A stretch of DNA of 64,000 bases from Baylisascaris procyonis (GCA_037389465.1 JAZARR010000197.1:3954501-4018500), one strand, 5' to 3'; positions 36,803 through 57,273 are shown, numbered from the stretch's first letter. Numbers and translations: made by a program. Notes: generated by a model from the letters alone, not told the origin.

Positions 36803-38545
36803 CACGTCTAATACAATTCATAGCAAGTTTTTAAACAACAACATACCTGATCGAAAAAAAACGTGGAAGAGGATAATCAGCGAGGAAAGAGTGGACTACT
36901 AGAATTCTGGGGATATTGAGGCAGGGATAGAGAAGGGCATATCGTTGGAGGTGGGGGGGGGGGAGGGTGTCCTGAGGTGAGGTCAAAGGAGAGGAGATCA
37001 ATACTCACACCAGTGAGACGAAACCTAATGGTAGGGTTACCTCTGCAAAAACTTAAGAAAAGTTATCTAAAATAGTTTATTGAACGATGAGAGACCTCAC
37101 CGAAGGCTTTAAGAACGATCAAATCGACGCATCAACAAAGGTATACGACTAAGGTATTTCGACAAAACGACTCCAATACAAAACATAAGGATATAAAAGA
37201 AAGGATATAGGAGGTTCGATGGCCTAGTCATCGAAGGGTGAGAGAGCTGCCATTCTGTGATGTACACACACACAACAACAAACGTTCTAAGGCGGCGAGA
37301 AGGCGTTGGCAGTGCATTGCACATTATGCATAACATTACGTATTGGGGCACACAACGCACACGCGTCCCGCCGCCCTCCGAGCAAAGAATATAGAGCCCT
37401 CACTTGACAGTGCCCCCCACCTACCACCCGACTGCCTCCTATTCGTTACTTCATTTCGGCTGCTTAGCGGATGCGAATGTCGCTTATTAAATGATACTCA
37501 CTCTTGCGAATGTTATTTAGCTGCATCAAAGCAATTGACTTTCATCTCTCAACACTTATTTCCAAGCAATCGTGGCAATAAAACCACCTACAAGGTTGAT
37601 CGCTTATTTAAAGATTGCAGGAAGAATCAAAGGGATTCCATCAAAATCACTCGAATAGCGCCATCAAAAAGAGGGAAACAATGTCATATATGATCCTCAT
37701 CTACGATACAAAACTTGAAAAACGCAACCAGTAAGGTCTGTCTGAATATATCAATGCAAAAACCCGAGAAGTTACGGTGGTCGTGGATTAAGTCCTGGAT
37801 CGAACTACGTGGGAAGTACTTCGTCTCTTCGTCTTGCCCAGGTTCATTCGGGATCAGACTCAGTGTCACCTCACCCACATTTCGACGCTTTATACGACCT
37901 CATTCAGGCCTCGAAGGCCATCCCTCTTATCGTCATAACATACACCCATCCTTACCGGAACATCCCCTCCCAATATGTATTACACCTCTCTTGCTATCTA
38001 TCAAAGGCCAAATTTTTCGTGTACGTATACTTCAGGCTAATACAGTACATCTATGCCGCCGCACCATGTTGATGCGCCATCATATCCGCATTCAAATGTT
38101 GACGGTTACATGCGGTCGGTCCTTCCCGTTCCGTTCCGTTAATTAGTCCAATGCCTCTTTGATATTGATGATATTATCATCACTATTCAATTAAAGGAAC
38201 ATCGGCATTAATTTCTTTTCTTCAACAGGTTTCTTAAAAAGGATACCTGGGATTGTCTCTCTCGTTCGCTCCCCATTCTTATCCATATTTCTGTGATATC
38301 CGTTATCCTAGGATGACCTGTTTTAAGAATATTGGAGAAAACACTTGCTTGCTGAATATTGCAACGAATCACGTTCACCGTCAATTACACATAACGACGA
38401 TGATTCGTGGCTAAATCCAGACAAAACAAGATCAGACTTTCAGGGAATAACTAAAAAACAAGTTTGATTCTCTAATATTTGTTATAACTACACTAAATAT
38501 GCAAAATATATTATAAAAACGAATGAAAAATTCAGTAGAAATTCG

Positions 38546-40317
38546 ATGAGTGGAACGATAAGTGAAGACGAATTCATGCGTAATATTAGCGAAATCGCTG
38601 CAAATAGTGAAAAATTCACCTGTGCCGAATATCGGTGGAATATTGTGAAGGTGTGTTTTGTTGATGTTACATTCGTTTTATTTCTATAATGAAAGAGATA
38701 TTATTCAAATGTCGCCTAAATATTTGCATATTTCATTGGTCATTTGCAGTGAACCCCCCCCCCCCCACCCCCTCCCCCACCTTTAGTGGTGAGGTTGCTG
38801 TGAGGGGAGGGGATGGAAATGTACAACTGAAATACGAAAAGAAATAAAATGTGCATAGTAAACCGACGTCTAGATGCACACATTTGTTTGATCAAACACC
38901 CCTTGAAATAACTTCATCCCTTCGTTCATGAAAATCGAAAAAGTCATTTCATATACCTTAAATGTTCATTCAATACCGTTGTTGTACATTAACAAAATTT
39001 TTCACGAAAATAACCCCCCCCCCCATCCCAAAAAGCACTCTCCCCAGCACCACCTCCCCTCACCCCCAAAATTCGAGGTAAATTTACTACCATAGATATT
39101 TTATCGAGACTTTTGCAAAACTCTCCATTCTTAACTATACTGGACTACACACTTCAGACGCCAACTTTCTTATCCTCATGGTTTTATAAGAATTGAACTA
39201 CTGAATGATAAAAGTTTCATTCAGCACGATAATGGTGTCTTCTGCAAGAACAACTCGATATTCGAATACAACAATGAACCCATCGTTCGCCATTTCCATA
39301 TAACCTACAGTCAGAGCTATGCTGTGCCAGTATTGTGGTTCAATTTCTACAGAAGGGGTTTGTTTTATTTATGTATATCCTTAAAAATTCTTTAAAATTA
39401 CTTCATAAAAGTAGAAGTGGGATCAGTGTAATTTTCCGCTGTACTGCTTGTCACCAGTCTGTTTCGTATAAGCCAGTATATAAGGCCAAGGGTCATTCAA
39501 TGAAATTCACTGCCACCTTTTACCCACCAACTGCGCTAATATTTACCCACGTGTGTTTTTGCATATACTTTTGAATGAAACGATATTATATCTCAAAAAT
39601 ATTTCAGAACAGCTTTCTTTTCGTAATGAAACATTAGTGACCATTCCTTTTTGAAGATCCCTCAAACTGTACTGCAAAAATGCGGGGAAAAAGGAAACCG
39701 TAGTACCAGTGGGAACTCTTCTTCTATCCTCCTTTCTGCTTCCTTTCCGTAGAAACCGAGTGGGTTCGTGATCACTGACCGTTAGCATCGTCGAAGGGTA
39801 ATTCAGACTCGTTTTGAACCAATTTTCCAGTCCTTAGAACCTTAAGAAAGAAACTTTCAAATTCTAGGACCACTCTACTTATATTTTATTGTGCTATGCG
39901 GTCGTAATGTGGTGATTAAGACGGCAGCTCGCTGCATTTGGACGACATCCTTGGAATTATTCGTGTCGAGTTCAGAAGTGCCATCGAATCCGACCTAATA
40001 AAGTCAATCTCACAAAACGAGCATCCATATCTAGGCATCATGTTCTACCATATTCATCCATGCAGGACACATCTTGTTATGCGTGATATTCGCTGGAATA
40101 ATTACGTTCTCAGGTAAATGGTTCGTTATTTACCATTTTATTTTATTAATTTCCTGTTTCATCTAGGAGAGAAAACAGGATGCATCGGCATCTAAGCTTA
40201 GTTGAAAGACACACCATCCCCCTTTTGTACTCAATTCACCAAGTTTATAACTTTATAGTAAACATGTGCAGAAAATGCCTTTCGTGGCCAAAGAATGACG
40301 AGTCTCACCGTTGCTGA
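38546..40317 (+). CDS. ATG10: ATG10, autophagy E2-like conjugating enzyme, four exons
   Basis: ATG10 is the E2-like enzyme that passes the ubiquitin-like protein ATG12 from ATG7 to ATG5, which is needed for autophagosome formation in the cytosol. Exons are 38546-38650, 39225-39357, 39921-40113 and 40167-40317; phases agree at every join (0, 1, 2) and give 193 residues, against about 220 in human. The first exon carries an EDEF segment as at the start of other ATG10 proteins. Exon 2 carries YSQSYAVPVLWFNFY, the conserved beta strands. Exon 3 carries EHPYLGIMFYHIHPCRTHLV, with the HPC motif whose cysteine (about residue 127) is the catalytic thiol. The C-terminal exon is more diverged. The acceptors of exons 2 and 4 are TTTCATTCAG and TTTCATCTAG; that of exon 3 (GATTAAG) is weak. 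The gene starts exactly at the edge of duplication copy B and ends 309 bp from the end of PIGA. Confidence 0.93.
38755..38785. repeat. Poly-C / C-rich simple repeat in ATG10 intron 1
   Basis: A run of about 14 C followed by C-rich sequence. Similar C runs occur at 39012-39024, 40870-40880, 51626-51636, 54327-54340 and 55300-55316, and poly-G at 35726-35737 and 36953-36964. Long homopolymer G/C runs are unusually frequent for such AT-rich DNA. Confidence 0.85.
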
Positions 40318-40625
40318 GTCACCAATTCCCCTCCACCCCTCACACCAGTTACAGCGACGATTTCTGCATAGATCAGATTAGCCGTTGACGCTGTTTTATT
40401 CTGGGTTGATTCAATCCGTAAATTTGGTCAACATATAGAAACCCTGTCGATCAAAGAATCCGAATTATCCCCAAAAGCACAAATAAAAAGTTCCTTATTG
40501 CTGTGAACTAAAGAAAGAAACATTCCAGCTGGCTGTCAATATTCGGCTCGCCTTTGCGTCTCTCGTTGCCCAGCGAGATGTTTCAACATGCTCAACGAAG
40601 TGGATCTACATGAAGTTACAAATAA
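40318..40625. other. ATG10/PIGA tail-to-tail spacer
   Basis: The spacer separates the two convergent stop codons and must hold both 3' ends. No further gene is seen. Confidence 0.6.
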
Positions 40626-40626
40626 T

Positions 40627-49016
<8,390 letters not shown>

Positions 49017-51788
49017 TGGACTACAATTTCGGAAGTACACAGCGGTGAAATTCCACTTGGGAGGTTTTAAAACCGAAAGCAAAAAAAGAAATTTTACAAA
49101 CTGACGGTAGGTTATGACGAGATATGTTTTGTAATAAGGCAGTTACTTTGGTTTACTATTTTTGAATATATAATCGATAAAAAAATCCTCCGAATTAGCT
49201 TCATTCTACAACATAACCCCAACCAAAAACTGGGTTTTAGTTTTCCATGGGAATGCCTTATCGCTTCGTTTTGATGAATTTAAATATATGGTTGCAATTC
49301 TTGGAAGGTTTCCCACATAACAGCCATATTAAATTTTGTACTCGTCAATCGCCTTTCACCCGACCGCATTATCCTTTCCACTAACATAACAACAAACCTA
49401 TATAAATTTCCATACTAGCCCCATTATCCGCCATCCTTTTCTTTGCTAGTATCAATTCTGTCGATTCTGGCCAAAATAGGCATACAATAGATATGGCCTC
49501 GAAATACATTCGTCGACGGCGCAAATGTCATGCAATTTCAGTAAACGCCAAAAACGACACGTAAACGGGCATAATAAAATGAATGTTTCAAATAGCTATT
49601 AACTGAAACTTACGCTATGCAAAGGCGTTCGCATCGATTCGAAGATTTTGTGGCAGACATTAGTTAATATTACGGCGCCAGATAGATTCAAATACTGATG
49701 AAACTATGCGGCCTATCACCAAAGCAATTTGACTTGTACTGCCTTTCACTACCTGTAAACAAGCCGATATGACTTCCGCTATTTGTGGCGTCAAATGACA
49801 TACAACAACGTAACGACGGCGGCTATGGCTGAGAGGCAAAACATCGTCGAAGTGGATGATGGGTTTTTTAGAAGGACAAGGAAAATGTTTGCTAAGCTTT
49901 TAGGATCGTAGCGTTCTGGATGGCAATCAAATTAGGTAGGGGTTATATCATTCAAACAATAAACACTCTCAAAGAAACATTCCAAAGATCAAAACAAATC
50001 GCAAAAAAGCTGCCATTTCCGCCTCTACTGGTAAGGTGATACTGCATAGAAAAGGAAGGAACCGCATAAAAGTCTATATAATATCAATCAACATTGCAAT
50101 AGCGGCGTTTGAAATTAAAATGTACCAAAGAATTCAATGAAATAACATACGTAAGAAAAAACAACAAGTTAGGGTGACACGGACCATAACTTTTGAAGGT
50201 GATAAAGAAACATTGCTAATGAAATAAAAAACATCTCTACAAAAAATACTGTAAAAAAAACATAGAACTATCAAATATAAGAAGAGAGCTGTTAGCACTG
50301 GCTAAGACAAACGAAACCTGGGAAAGGACCATCATGCCCAGGATCGGGAACTAGGATAATAGTTTCCTTGGATGCTTTAAATTAAGTAAGCTCCACAACG
50401 ACGTTTCCACAAACTTGATGATCTGATGAGCTTGAAACATAGTAAAAACATCACAAACAATATCTCTTGATTAATGTGGACAGCTGATCACTATTTCACT
50501 GTAACTTTTTTAAATTGGCATTGAAAATACACAGGAAAATATTTAGTTGCGATTTGTAGTCGTCTCTCACAGCGAAGATGAGGTTACGGTAATTAAATTG
50601 CGCCTAACAATGAAACAGAATCTGTGAAAGCCCGATTTGACGAAGGTGTTAAGTGTTCCGTCGTTTTCGCCATCGGTCAATTCCGCTTCAGGTTCAGTGC
50701 CGAACATTATGTTCCGAAGGCATGCCGCAATCCTGTTTAAGGGCAAGGAAGGCAAATCGACATACCGCGTGCCATGACCTGTTCCTACCGAATTTAATTA
50801 TTCAATTCTGTTTTGAAAAAGACGCATCATTTTCTTTGTTTAGTATTGGGAAGGCCTAATGTCCCACTTTCGTCTATATTTGCACTTATCTTTCACTAGG
50901 TCCCCCGATTAGATGGAAGAAGCTTCATAAAAGTATAAATTACTAAACTGTAGCACATTCAGCTTATTGCTTTAGAGACCACTTGCATAGCACGCAACGG
51001 ATGAAACATCCGGCATTGCGTAGGTGTAAGTCTTCTAAAACCCAAATCTTGACTTTTTAAGACTTCATCGTGGCAGCTTTAGCGTGGAATTACCAAGATC
51101 AATATGCAAGGTTTTTTTATGAAACATTCTCGCGGTTATAATACATCCATAGCACTGGTTGTGCACCATCCCGTAAAACTATAACGGTACACGCAATTGA
51201 AACCAGTTTCCCGTTTCGGTTTCTTACGATTAGGTGCACGCTCCTAGTCACTCCGGAATTGGCATGTCCGAGGAACAAATAGAGACAAAAAGTGTGAAAA
51301 CCGTGATGATTAGGCAACCTTCTAGTGCAGTTCCCGAACCATCAATTACCACTGAAAACTACCATGCCTTCTCAACCGGCTTTTCCCTGGGCGCTAATTT
51401 AGGATGAAATGGTCTATGCGAGCTTAACAAAAGGCTGTAGGCATTGTAATTCAGCTTATCATTGCATCTCTGATAGCATATCATATCTGTTTTCTTTTGT
51501 ACCTTTACTACGTTCCCCGTTATCACAGGTAACAGGAACCTTTCCTATGCTAGAGTACTTTCCACCTTAGTTACTTACTTCATTTGCCGCGTCATATACA
51601 CAGAAAAAAGTTCCCACTGAAAATTCCCCCCCCCCAGGTTATTTTAATGCTTATTTAGGCTTAATGCCTCGTCTTAACAAGGCTTTATTAAGAAGATAGC
51701 GTCCTCAAAAGATTTTTTAAAATCAGATTTCATTAAAATCGAACATTGACAGACTTAATGAAAAAGTGGACAGAGACGCAGAGGACGA
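49017..51788. promoter_or_regulatory. Divergent intergenic region between PIGA and MESD
   Basis: PIGA starts leftward at 49016 and MESD rightward at 51789, so this 2.8 kb must hold both promoters. A diverged copy of 50010-50285 plus 51640-51788 is present at the window's left end (50-480). The 1.35-kb part between them (50286-51639) is missing from that copy; it contains a C-run next to one border and no recognisable gene. I cannot point to specific promoter elements. Confidence 0.55.
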
Positions 51789-54700
51789 ATGAAAGTTTCC
51801 CTCACAACCATGCGATATAAACGAACGGTCATATTGCTTTTGTCGATAGCCGCAGTAATAGGTGTTATTCACGCCGATGAGAGTGGCAAAGGAAAAAAGG
51901 TGATTCAGTTGCTACTTTTTTTTTTCTAGTTTTCCTATCACATTTTGTAACTGATGAATTACAGGTGATCTATCCTTCCAAGCATTCATCCGTTACAGGA
52001 AAGTCTTTGAACATACAGTACGCTAAGTACGGTCGCCTTACAGTACATCAAGAAAGTATCGTTCAAAGAGGTCTCATGCACAGAGAGAAGGTTTAATGAT
52101 GAAAAAGAATGGTGATTCGAGAAAGAAACAAAATACCTAGAAAACAACCTTCTTATCGAAAAGGTAGTGGCATATGGCCCTCAGTTGTGTTGGGCTATAT
52201 TTCGAAGCTTTTGGGTGAAGATTCCATGTACCCTATACGAGGAAAATAGTAATAATATTATGTATCATCAGGTAAATTATAAAAGCAACAAAAGCAGTCT
52301 CATCAATAAGAATCAGTTTTCTTCTCTTCATCTTTTAAGTGAATCTCCAAATATAAACAAAGAGTGGTCAGCAACCTTCCTGAACCCCCTAACCCCTCAG
52401 GTAATGACCTCATCAATACAGTGCCCACTATCTTACAGGGGGTTTACCATGAATATTAGCGGTTGGTGTTATAAGGTACTTGGACTAGGAATCGTGGCAG
52501 GGTGAAGAAAATCGACTGTGCCTCAAATCTTAAGACGGCATCCGATTCGACGATACAGAAGGCAATGCGCCAAGACAGTGAAGAAACTTAGCCCCTATTA
52601 CTCAACGCTATAACAACACTTTGTGTTATCGTTGAATTAAACGTTCTATGTTGACATCTCTTCGATGATCCCTGTTAGAAGTAATTCTTTAATTGTAAAG
52701 TTATTAATAGTAATTTAGTTCCTATAGTTGTTAGATAGTATATCCTTATATTTATTTATATATACTACAGTAAATCACATAGTGCATACAGTATATCCTA
52801 CGCTTATTATACAGTAATCCCTAAAGTAGTACACAGTAGTAAATAATCAAACGTTTTTAGCAGAATTCTACACGTTGATTCCTTAAATTATAATCTGACA
52901 AACACAGTATCCTATTTACAGAAGGATATTCGTGATTTCACGGATAGAGATTTGGAGAAGCTATACGAAGAATGGGAAGAAAATGATGAGGATCAACTAG
53001 AAGAGGATGAATTACCACCATATAAAAGACGACCAAAACAAACAAATTTTGATGACGTATTAAAAACGGTATATTTTTTAATATATTTATTTATTCACTC
53101 TTTTAGATTACATTTACAATGTGAGATTATTAGGTGAATTCAAATGAACTGAACCTAATTTCCTTAATTTTAAAGGGAAGGTTGCTGCAAAAGATTACAT
53201 TAAAGCGACCTTATGCGCTTACTGTTCAAGGTGTTATATATTTCAACTGCAATAAGAAACCGCATTCTTATATACCGCAATTTTAGTAAGAACTTTGGTT
53301 TAAAAAAACAAAAAAAAAAAACAATGCAAACAAAAAACAAAGTGAAGGCAGGCAAAATACCATACGAATAACTGGTGAACAAGGACCCTTGCTTCCGTTT
53401 ATAATCGAAGTAAAGCTGAACTCTGTTTACAATCAGATGAAAGTGAACGTTTCGAGAAAACGTTTGATTAATACCTGCATCGACGTACTGCGGTTTGTAC
53501 TTCCTCGACCGTCAAATCGTTCTTGCGATCCGGCAGTCCGTAACTTTCTGATAGCGAATATTCAGTCTTGTGCTCCTCAACGCCTTAAAATTCGTTTTAC
53601 TTCCGGTTCAAATATTTCAGTTTGTTTCTTCTGTTCCCTAAAAAAAATATAAAATCATTAAAAAGATGAATCAAGAATGAGAAAATCTTCATTCCACCAA
53701 TGTGTCTTATTAATCTGGGTCCAGCTTCTATTCATTAAAGAATTCGTTCTTAGTTTTCCATATGGTGTGGAACGTGCCTGTTGAGCTTTGAGCCTCTTTC
53801 CATGCAAACATTTCGTTTTGCTAGTATTTCACTAAAATACTTCGCACAGACTCGTCAAAACGTTATCTACTTGCAACAAGCAAAAGACGACAGGAAAGTT
53901 ATTTCGAGGTTTCAGCTATCGTCGCCACTACTTGAAATATCCATATATCCAAACATATACTCCCTTAAGCGGTTTTAATTATTTTTATTATTTCTCAACT
54001 GAATTGTTTGAATTTTTTCCCTTCGAAAAACCTTGCAAATTGTATTCGCTTAGGAAGAAAATGAGCGTATTTGAAGGCAAAGTCACCGGAGGATTTGATG
54101 AAAATTTCAAAAAAAGGACAATCAGTTATGATGTTCGTTGGTATAGGCGATGTTGACGGTAAACGAGCAACTAAACAATATACCGAAAAGTGGACAGCCC
54201 TTTGGCAAAGTAGTTTGTACAACAATCATATCGATGTACAGGTTCGCTTTTATATGAGTTGTTGCTTTGGAGGATTTTATCATTTGAGATCCGTCTTATC
54301 CCCCTCCCTTCCCCTTCCCCTTAACCCCCCCCCCCCTCCCTCTTCCGCCTCTGTGGAATTGAATCGGTTATGAAAAGAAAGGCATTAAGTCTAGGTATTC
54401 TCGCGTTATATCAAGCAACCATTGCTTTTCCCCAAAGGCTCCGAAGCCACAAATATGATAAATGAAATAGCGTTCCCGCTTACCTTCAAGAACTATGAGA
54501 AACTGCGCCGGAGTATACTTGAAGCCTTTCCGTGCCAGAAATTGTCTTCCTAAAAAACTGAACATTAAGATCAAAAGGTTCCCGCATAAGTACCCATCCC
54601 ACATCGCCCAAAATGAGCCGTTTTTTTTACTATCGTGATTGGACGAGGTTGCATGGTGATGAATGAAAACTATTGAAGAATAGATGCCACTTGATACAGC

Positions 54701-55094
54701 ATCAGTAATACTGCATAAAAACAACAATGAGTTATAAGTATTCTATAGTTTTACAGAGTTATAACACATAAGAGCAATGAACGTTATTCGTTTCAAATCA
54801 CGATTCTCCCTGATTTTAGAATAACTGGGAAGACACTTTATTTCCTTATATTTGTTTTTCCTGCCAGATGTATTCCTATTCGTTCCTACCAGATGCATAA
54901 CTGTTTCCCACTCATGACTCTTTCAGTTATTCGTAATTGAAGACAACCGAGCTATTTTTATGTTCTCGGATGGATCACAAGCATGGGATGCGAAGGATTT
55001 CCTTCTGAAGCAACCACAGGTCAGTGAGGTCTCTTTGGAAGGACGCCAATTCGATGGGCCAGCGCACCGACATTCAACGAAACAGGAGTTGTGA
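51789..55094 (+). CDS. MESD: MESD (boca/BMY-1 family), ER chaperone for LDL-receptor-family proteins, four exons
   Basis: MESD helps beta-propeller/EGF modules of LDL-receptor-family proteins fold in the ER. Exons are 51789-51899, 52922-53068, 54077-54241 and 54927-55094, all joined in phase 0, giving 196 residues. Residues 1-29 form a signal peptide (core VILLLSIAAVIGVIHA). Exon 2 begins KDIRDFTDRDLEKLYEEWEE and is strongly acidic, as in the family. Exon 3 carries the core KISKKGQSVMMFVGIGDVDG and then WTALWQSSLYNN. Exon 4 carries FVIEDNRAIFMFSDGSQAWD and VSEVSLEGRQFDG. The protein ends KQEL, a KDEL-type retention signal. The acceptor of exon 3 (TTTGAAG) is weak, so a few residues there may differ. 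The introns hold antisense exons of other genes (53361-53583, 54368-54545). Exon 1 has a copy at 482-589. Confidence 0.96.
53361..53583 (-). CDS. Two antisense exon-like segments in MESD intron 2, unidentified
   Basis: Segment 53583-53475 follows TTTTAAG in phase 1 and ends TGCAG|GTATTA in phase 2. It encodes VEEHKTEYSLSESYGLPDRK and then DLTVEEVQTAVRRC. Segment 53422-53361 follows GTAAACAG in phase 2 and encodes VQLYFDYKRKQGSLFTSYSY, with a possible donor G|GTATTT. The phases match. Just upstream, a good acceptor (TTTTTTTAG, near 53642) is followed by a frame encoding EQKKQTEIFEPEVKRILRR. This would continue into the first segment if a single base were removed near 53583, which suggests a sequencing error, a frameshifted relic, or chance. 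The layout of an acidic helix before a basic one is faintly like a histone fold, but I would not assign it. Confidence 0.35.
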
Positions 55095-57252
55095 TTTTTC
55101 TCCCAGTCTTCCTTACCTCTTGCTCACTTTGTGCATTAGTTTTACGGTTTTTTCAACGACGTGGAAAAGTGGGTTTCTATAAACTAGAAAATCCAGTTTA
55201 TTCCATATTTCATCTTCAGTTACTCCCTTCAAATGTTTATTTACGGCTCTTAAAAGGACCATAAAAATGCTACCAAAATAAGAGGTCTTTTCCACTCCCC
55301 CCCATCCCCCCCCCCAACCTGGTACTTTCTAGACGGAGTATTAAATTGTTGTTATGAATCTCAGAGAAACTATGTGATGTGCTAAATGCTTGATGCACTA
55401 TATTGTTGTTTTTATGACTGCAATTATTGCCTTATTTGTTTTAAAGCGTTATTCAAGTTTTTATATATTTGTTTGCCGGCACTATGAGTTAAACCAAATG
55501 AAACTAATTTAGAAAAACGCTTTTATATGATTTTATTGAATTTTATGAGATATGCTGAGTGATCGATGCGAATGACGGAGAAAATACTTTCTATCGAGTT
55601 CATTTTTTATGAATGTTTTCTCTGCAGTTTCTTTCTATGTTACCTTATTTGCGCATTTCTCCATAACGTTGTTTTACTAATTCAACTCCGATTTTTCAAA
55701 ATGCATGGAATGTGCATCCAATCTTCACCTTACAAAACTTCCGTGTCATCAACTGCTGACACCCACATATACCTTTCTATTTCGTCCGCTAGAGAAAACA
55801 CCTTCAGACATGTGAAAATGTATCACCATTATGTAGACGAATGTTTTTTGGAAGTTCATTTCTCGGTGATTAGAAAGAAGAGAACGGAATGATGCGTACC
55901 TCAGTGAAGAAAGCGGTCCCGAAATACGAAGATCTCTCAGAATTTATATTCTGAACGAATCGACGACAGCTGTTTCCTGGAAGCGATAACGAAGCGGCAC
56001 AAGCGGAAGATGATAGTCTTCTGAGGACTCCGAAATTCCGAGGACGTCGAGATGGCGATCGATGATCTTCGAAGCTCCTCTCCTTCCTCGTCATAAACAC
56101 CTGAACAATTTCCTTATCTGATACTTGGACGATTTCAGCAGCGTGCTCATCGTAAAATTTCGATGACTCCTATGAAATAACCCTCATCCCATGGTTTCGG
56201 ACGAGTCTTCCATCAACCTCACGTCTTTCTTACATCCTAGTTTATCATTAGTAACTTACGCAAAACATACTCAAACACCGCAACGAGCAATCAACATGCA
56301 GTCGGAATGCAAAGATTAAAGGATAATCCACTGTCTGGCATCTTCAGTTAAAAAAAGATTCGTCATTGTGCTTACTGCAGTGGCACTGCTATTCCATGAC
56401 ATCAAGTCGGCATACCCTGTATTAGAAAAGGGACAGGAATCACTAAAATTAGTAAAACTCGTAACAAGTCCAGCATGTCGAAAAAGTAGCCATTTGCGCC
56501 ATAAAAGAGGCACAATTTGGCGCACCTTTAACCTGTTTTTTCATACTTTCTTAATAGTTTTACTTTTTGACTGGCGATGATATTTCAGTAAAACACATTG
56601 AGTGCTGGAAATAAACCATACCGAAAGTAATGAACGGCCCAACGAGAAAGTGTTTTATTCAGATAATAATCAACAAATGTGAAGCAATCGTATATAATAA
56701 CAGACAAAATATATGCACATATCGAAATTAGCCAGCGTTAATTGCAACAGGTGGTGAGAGAGCTTAATTTACCAGTGCTTGAGGTGAAAACTTTTTGGCA
56801 AGAACCCAAATGAAATAATAAGAGCTTGAGCGGGTGAAAGGTGAAATAGTCCAACGTTCCATAATGAAGCAAATTTACGACAAACTTTCAACACTGTAAA
56901 CATAAAAAATATGCAAAAAAATTTACATATTCCATATAATCTAGTACCTATCCGGGAGCTTCCATCCGAATGAGTCCACTTCTTACAGATAAAAATCCCG
57001 TCGAAATAGCTGATATTTGGTGCTAAACACTTCAGAACGATAAGTCAAACCGGTGAAGATATATTCGGAGCAAGGATGAGGGGTCATCAATGCAAGCATT
57101 TCATATCTAGTATTATGATGGGCTGCATTACAATTGACGCTTGGAGATTTTTCAGCATTAAACCGAAGCTGCAGTTGCAAGAGAAAAAAATGAACGTGGA
57201 GTGCAAGCAGATCCCATCCGGTGGTAATAAAACGTACTCTATACGAAAACAT
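54368..57252 (-). CDS. Gene X: unidentified multi-exon gene downstream of TOP3B, interleaved with MESD
   Basis: Proposed exons are 57252-57238, 57168-56987, 56824-56773, 56169-55900, about 55269-55117, 54545-54484 and 54438-54368. Phases agree at every join except into the 55.2-kb exon, whose 5' edge is unsettled; a small exon may be missing there. The protein starts MFSYR, then RFNAEKSPSVNCN and LMTPHPCSEYIFTGLTYRSE. A polar, arginine- and serine-rich middle follows, then VTEDEIWNKLDFLVYRNPLF, and it ends EYLDLMPFFS. I recognise no family and see no signal peptide. The first ATG is 197 bp from the TOP3B stop, on the same strand. The last two exons lie in MESD intron 3, and MESD exon 4 lies in the intron between 55117 and 54545. 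Exon 4 (56169-55900) has an internal CAG|GTGTTT that could act as a donor. Confidence 0.55.
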
Positions 57253-57261
57253 ACCATACCT

Positions 57262-57273
57262 CTATACTAAAAC
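57262..57273 (-). promoter_or_regulatory. Possible trans-splice acceptor before gene X
   Basis: On the minus strand TTTTGTTTTAG, followed by TATAG, ends 10-15 bases before the proposed ATG at 57252. A pyrimidine-rich AG this close to a start codon, with another gene ending about 200 bp upstream, is the layout of a spliced-leader site in nematode operons. This is inferred; no spliced leader is seen. Confidence 0.35.

Larger units (their letters stand above)
33345..38542. repeat. Segmental duplication, copy B (partner 15293-18866)
   Basis: Near-identical to copy A apart from a 1.84-kb extra segment (34020-35858), a 22-bp extra near 33555 and a loss of about 230 bp near 37777. Its right edge lies four bases before the ATG10 start codon, so it forms the immediate 5' flank of ATG10 and should include that gene's promoter. 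No transcription unit is identified inside. An 83-residue minus-strand frame (37109-37360, partner 17203-17454) is kept in both copies simply because the DNA is nearly identical. Confidence 0.95.

Noticed and set aside
52167..52505. 112-residue frame in MESD intron 1
   Set aside because: It lies inside an intron between two confirmed exons on the same strand, with no homology, and resembles random AT-rich translation.
53389..53652. 87-residue plus-strand frame in MESD intron 2
   Set aside because: The minus strand of the same stretch has better splice-bounded coding character, so this is probably its shadow.
56340..56427. Small minus-strand exon with a perfect TTCTAATACAG acceptor and GTAAGC donor near 56384
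   Set aside because: Its only open phase does not match the neighbouring gene X exons, which already join each other in phase. It was left out of the model but could be an alternative exon.
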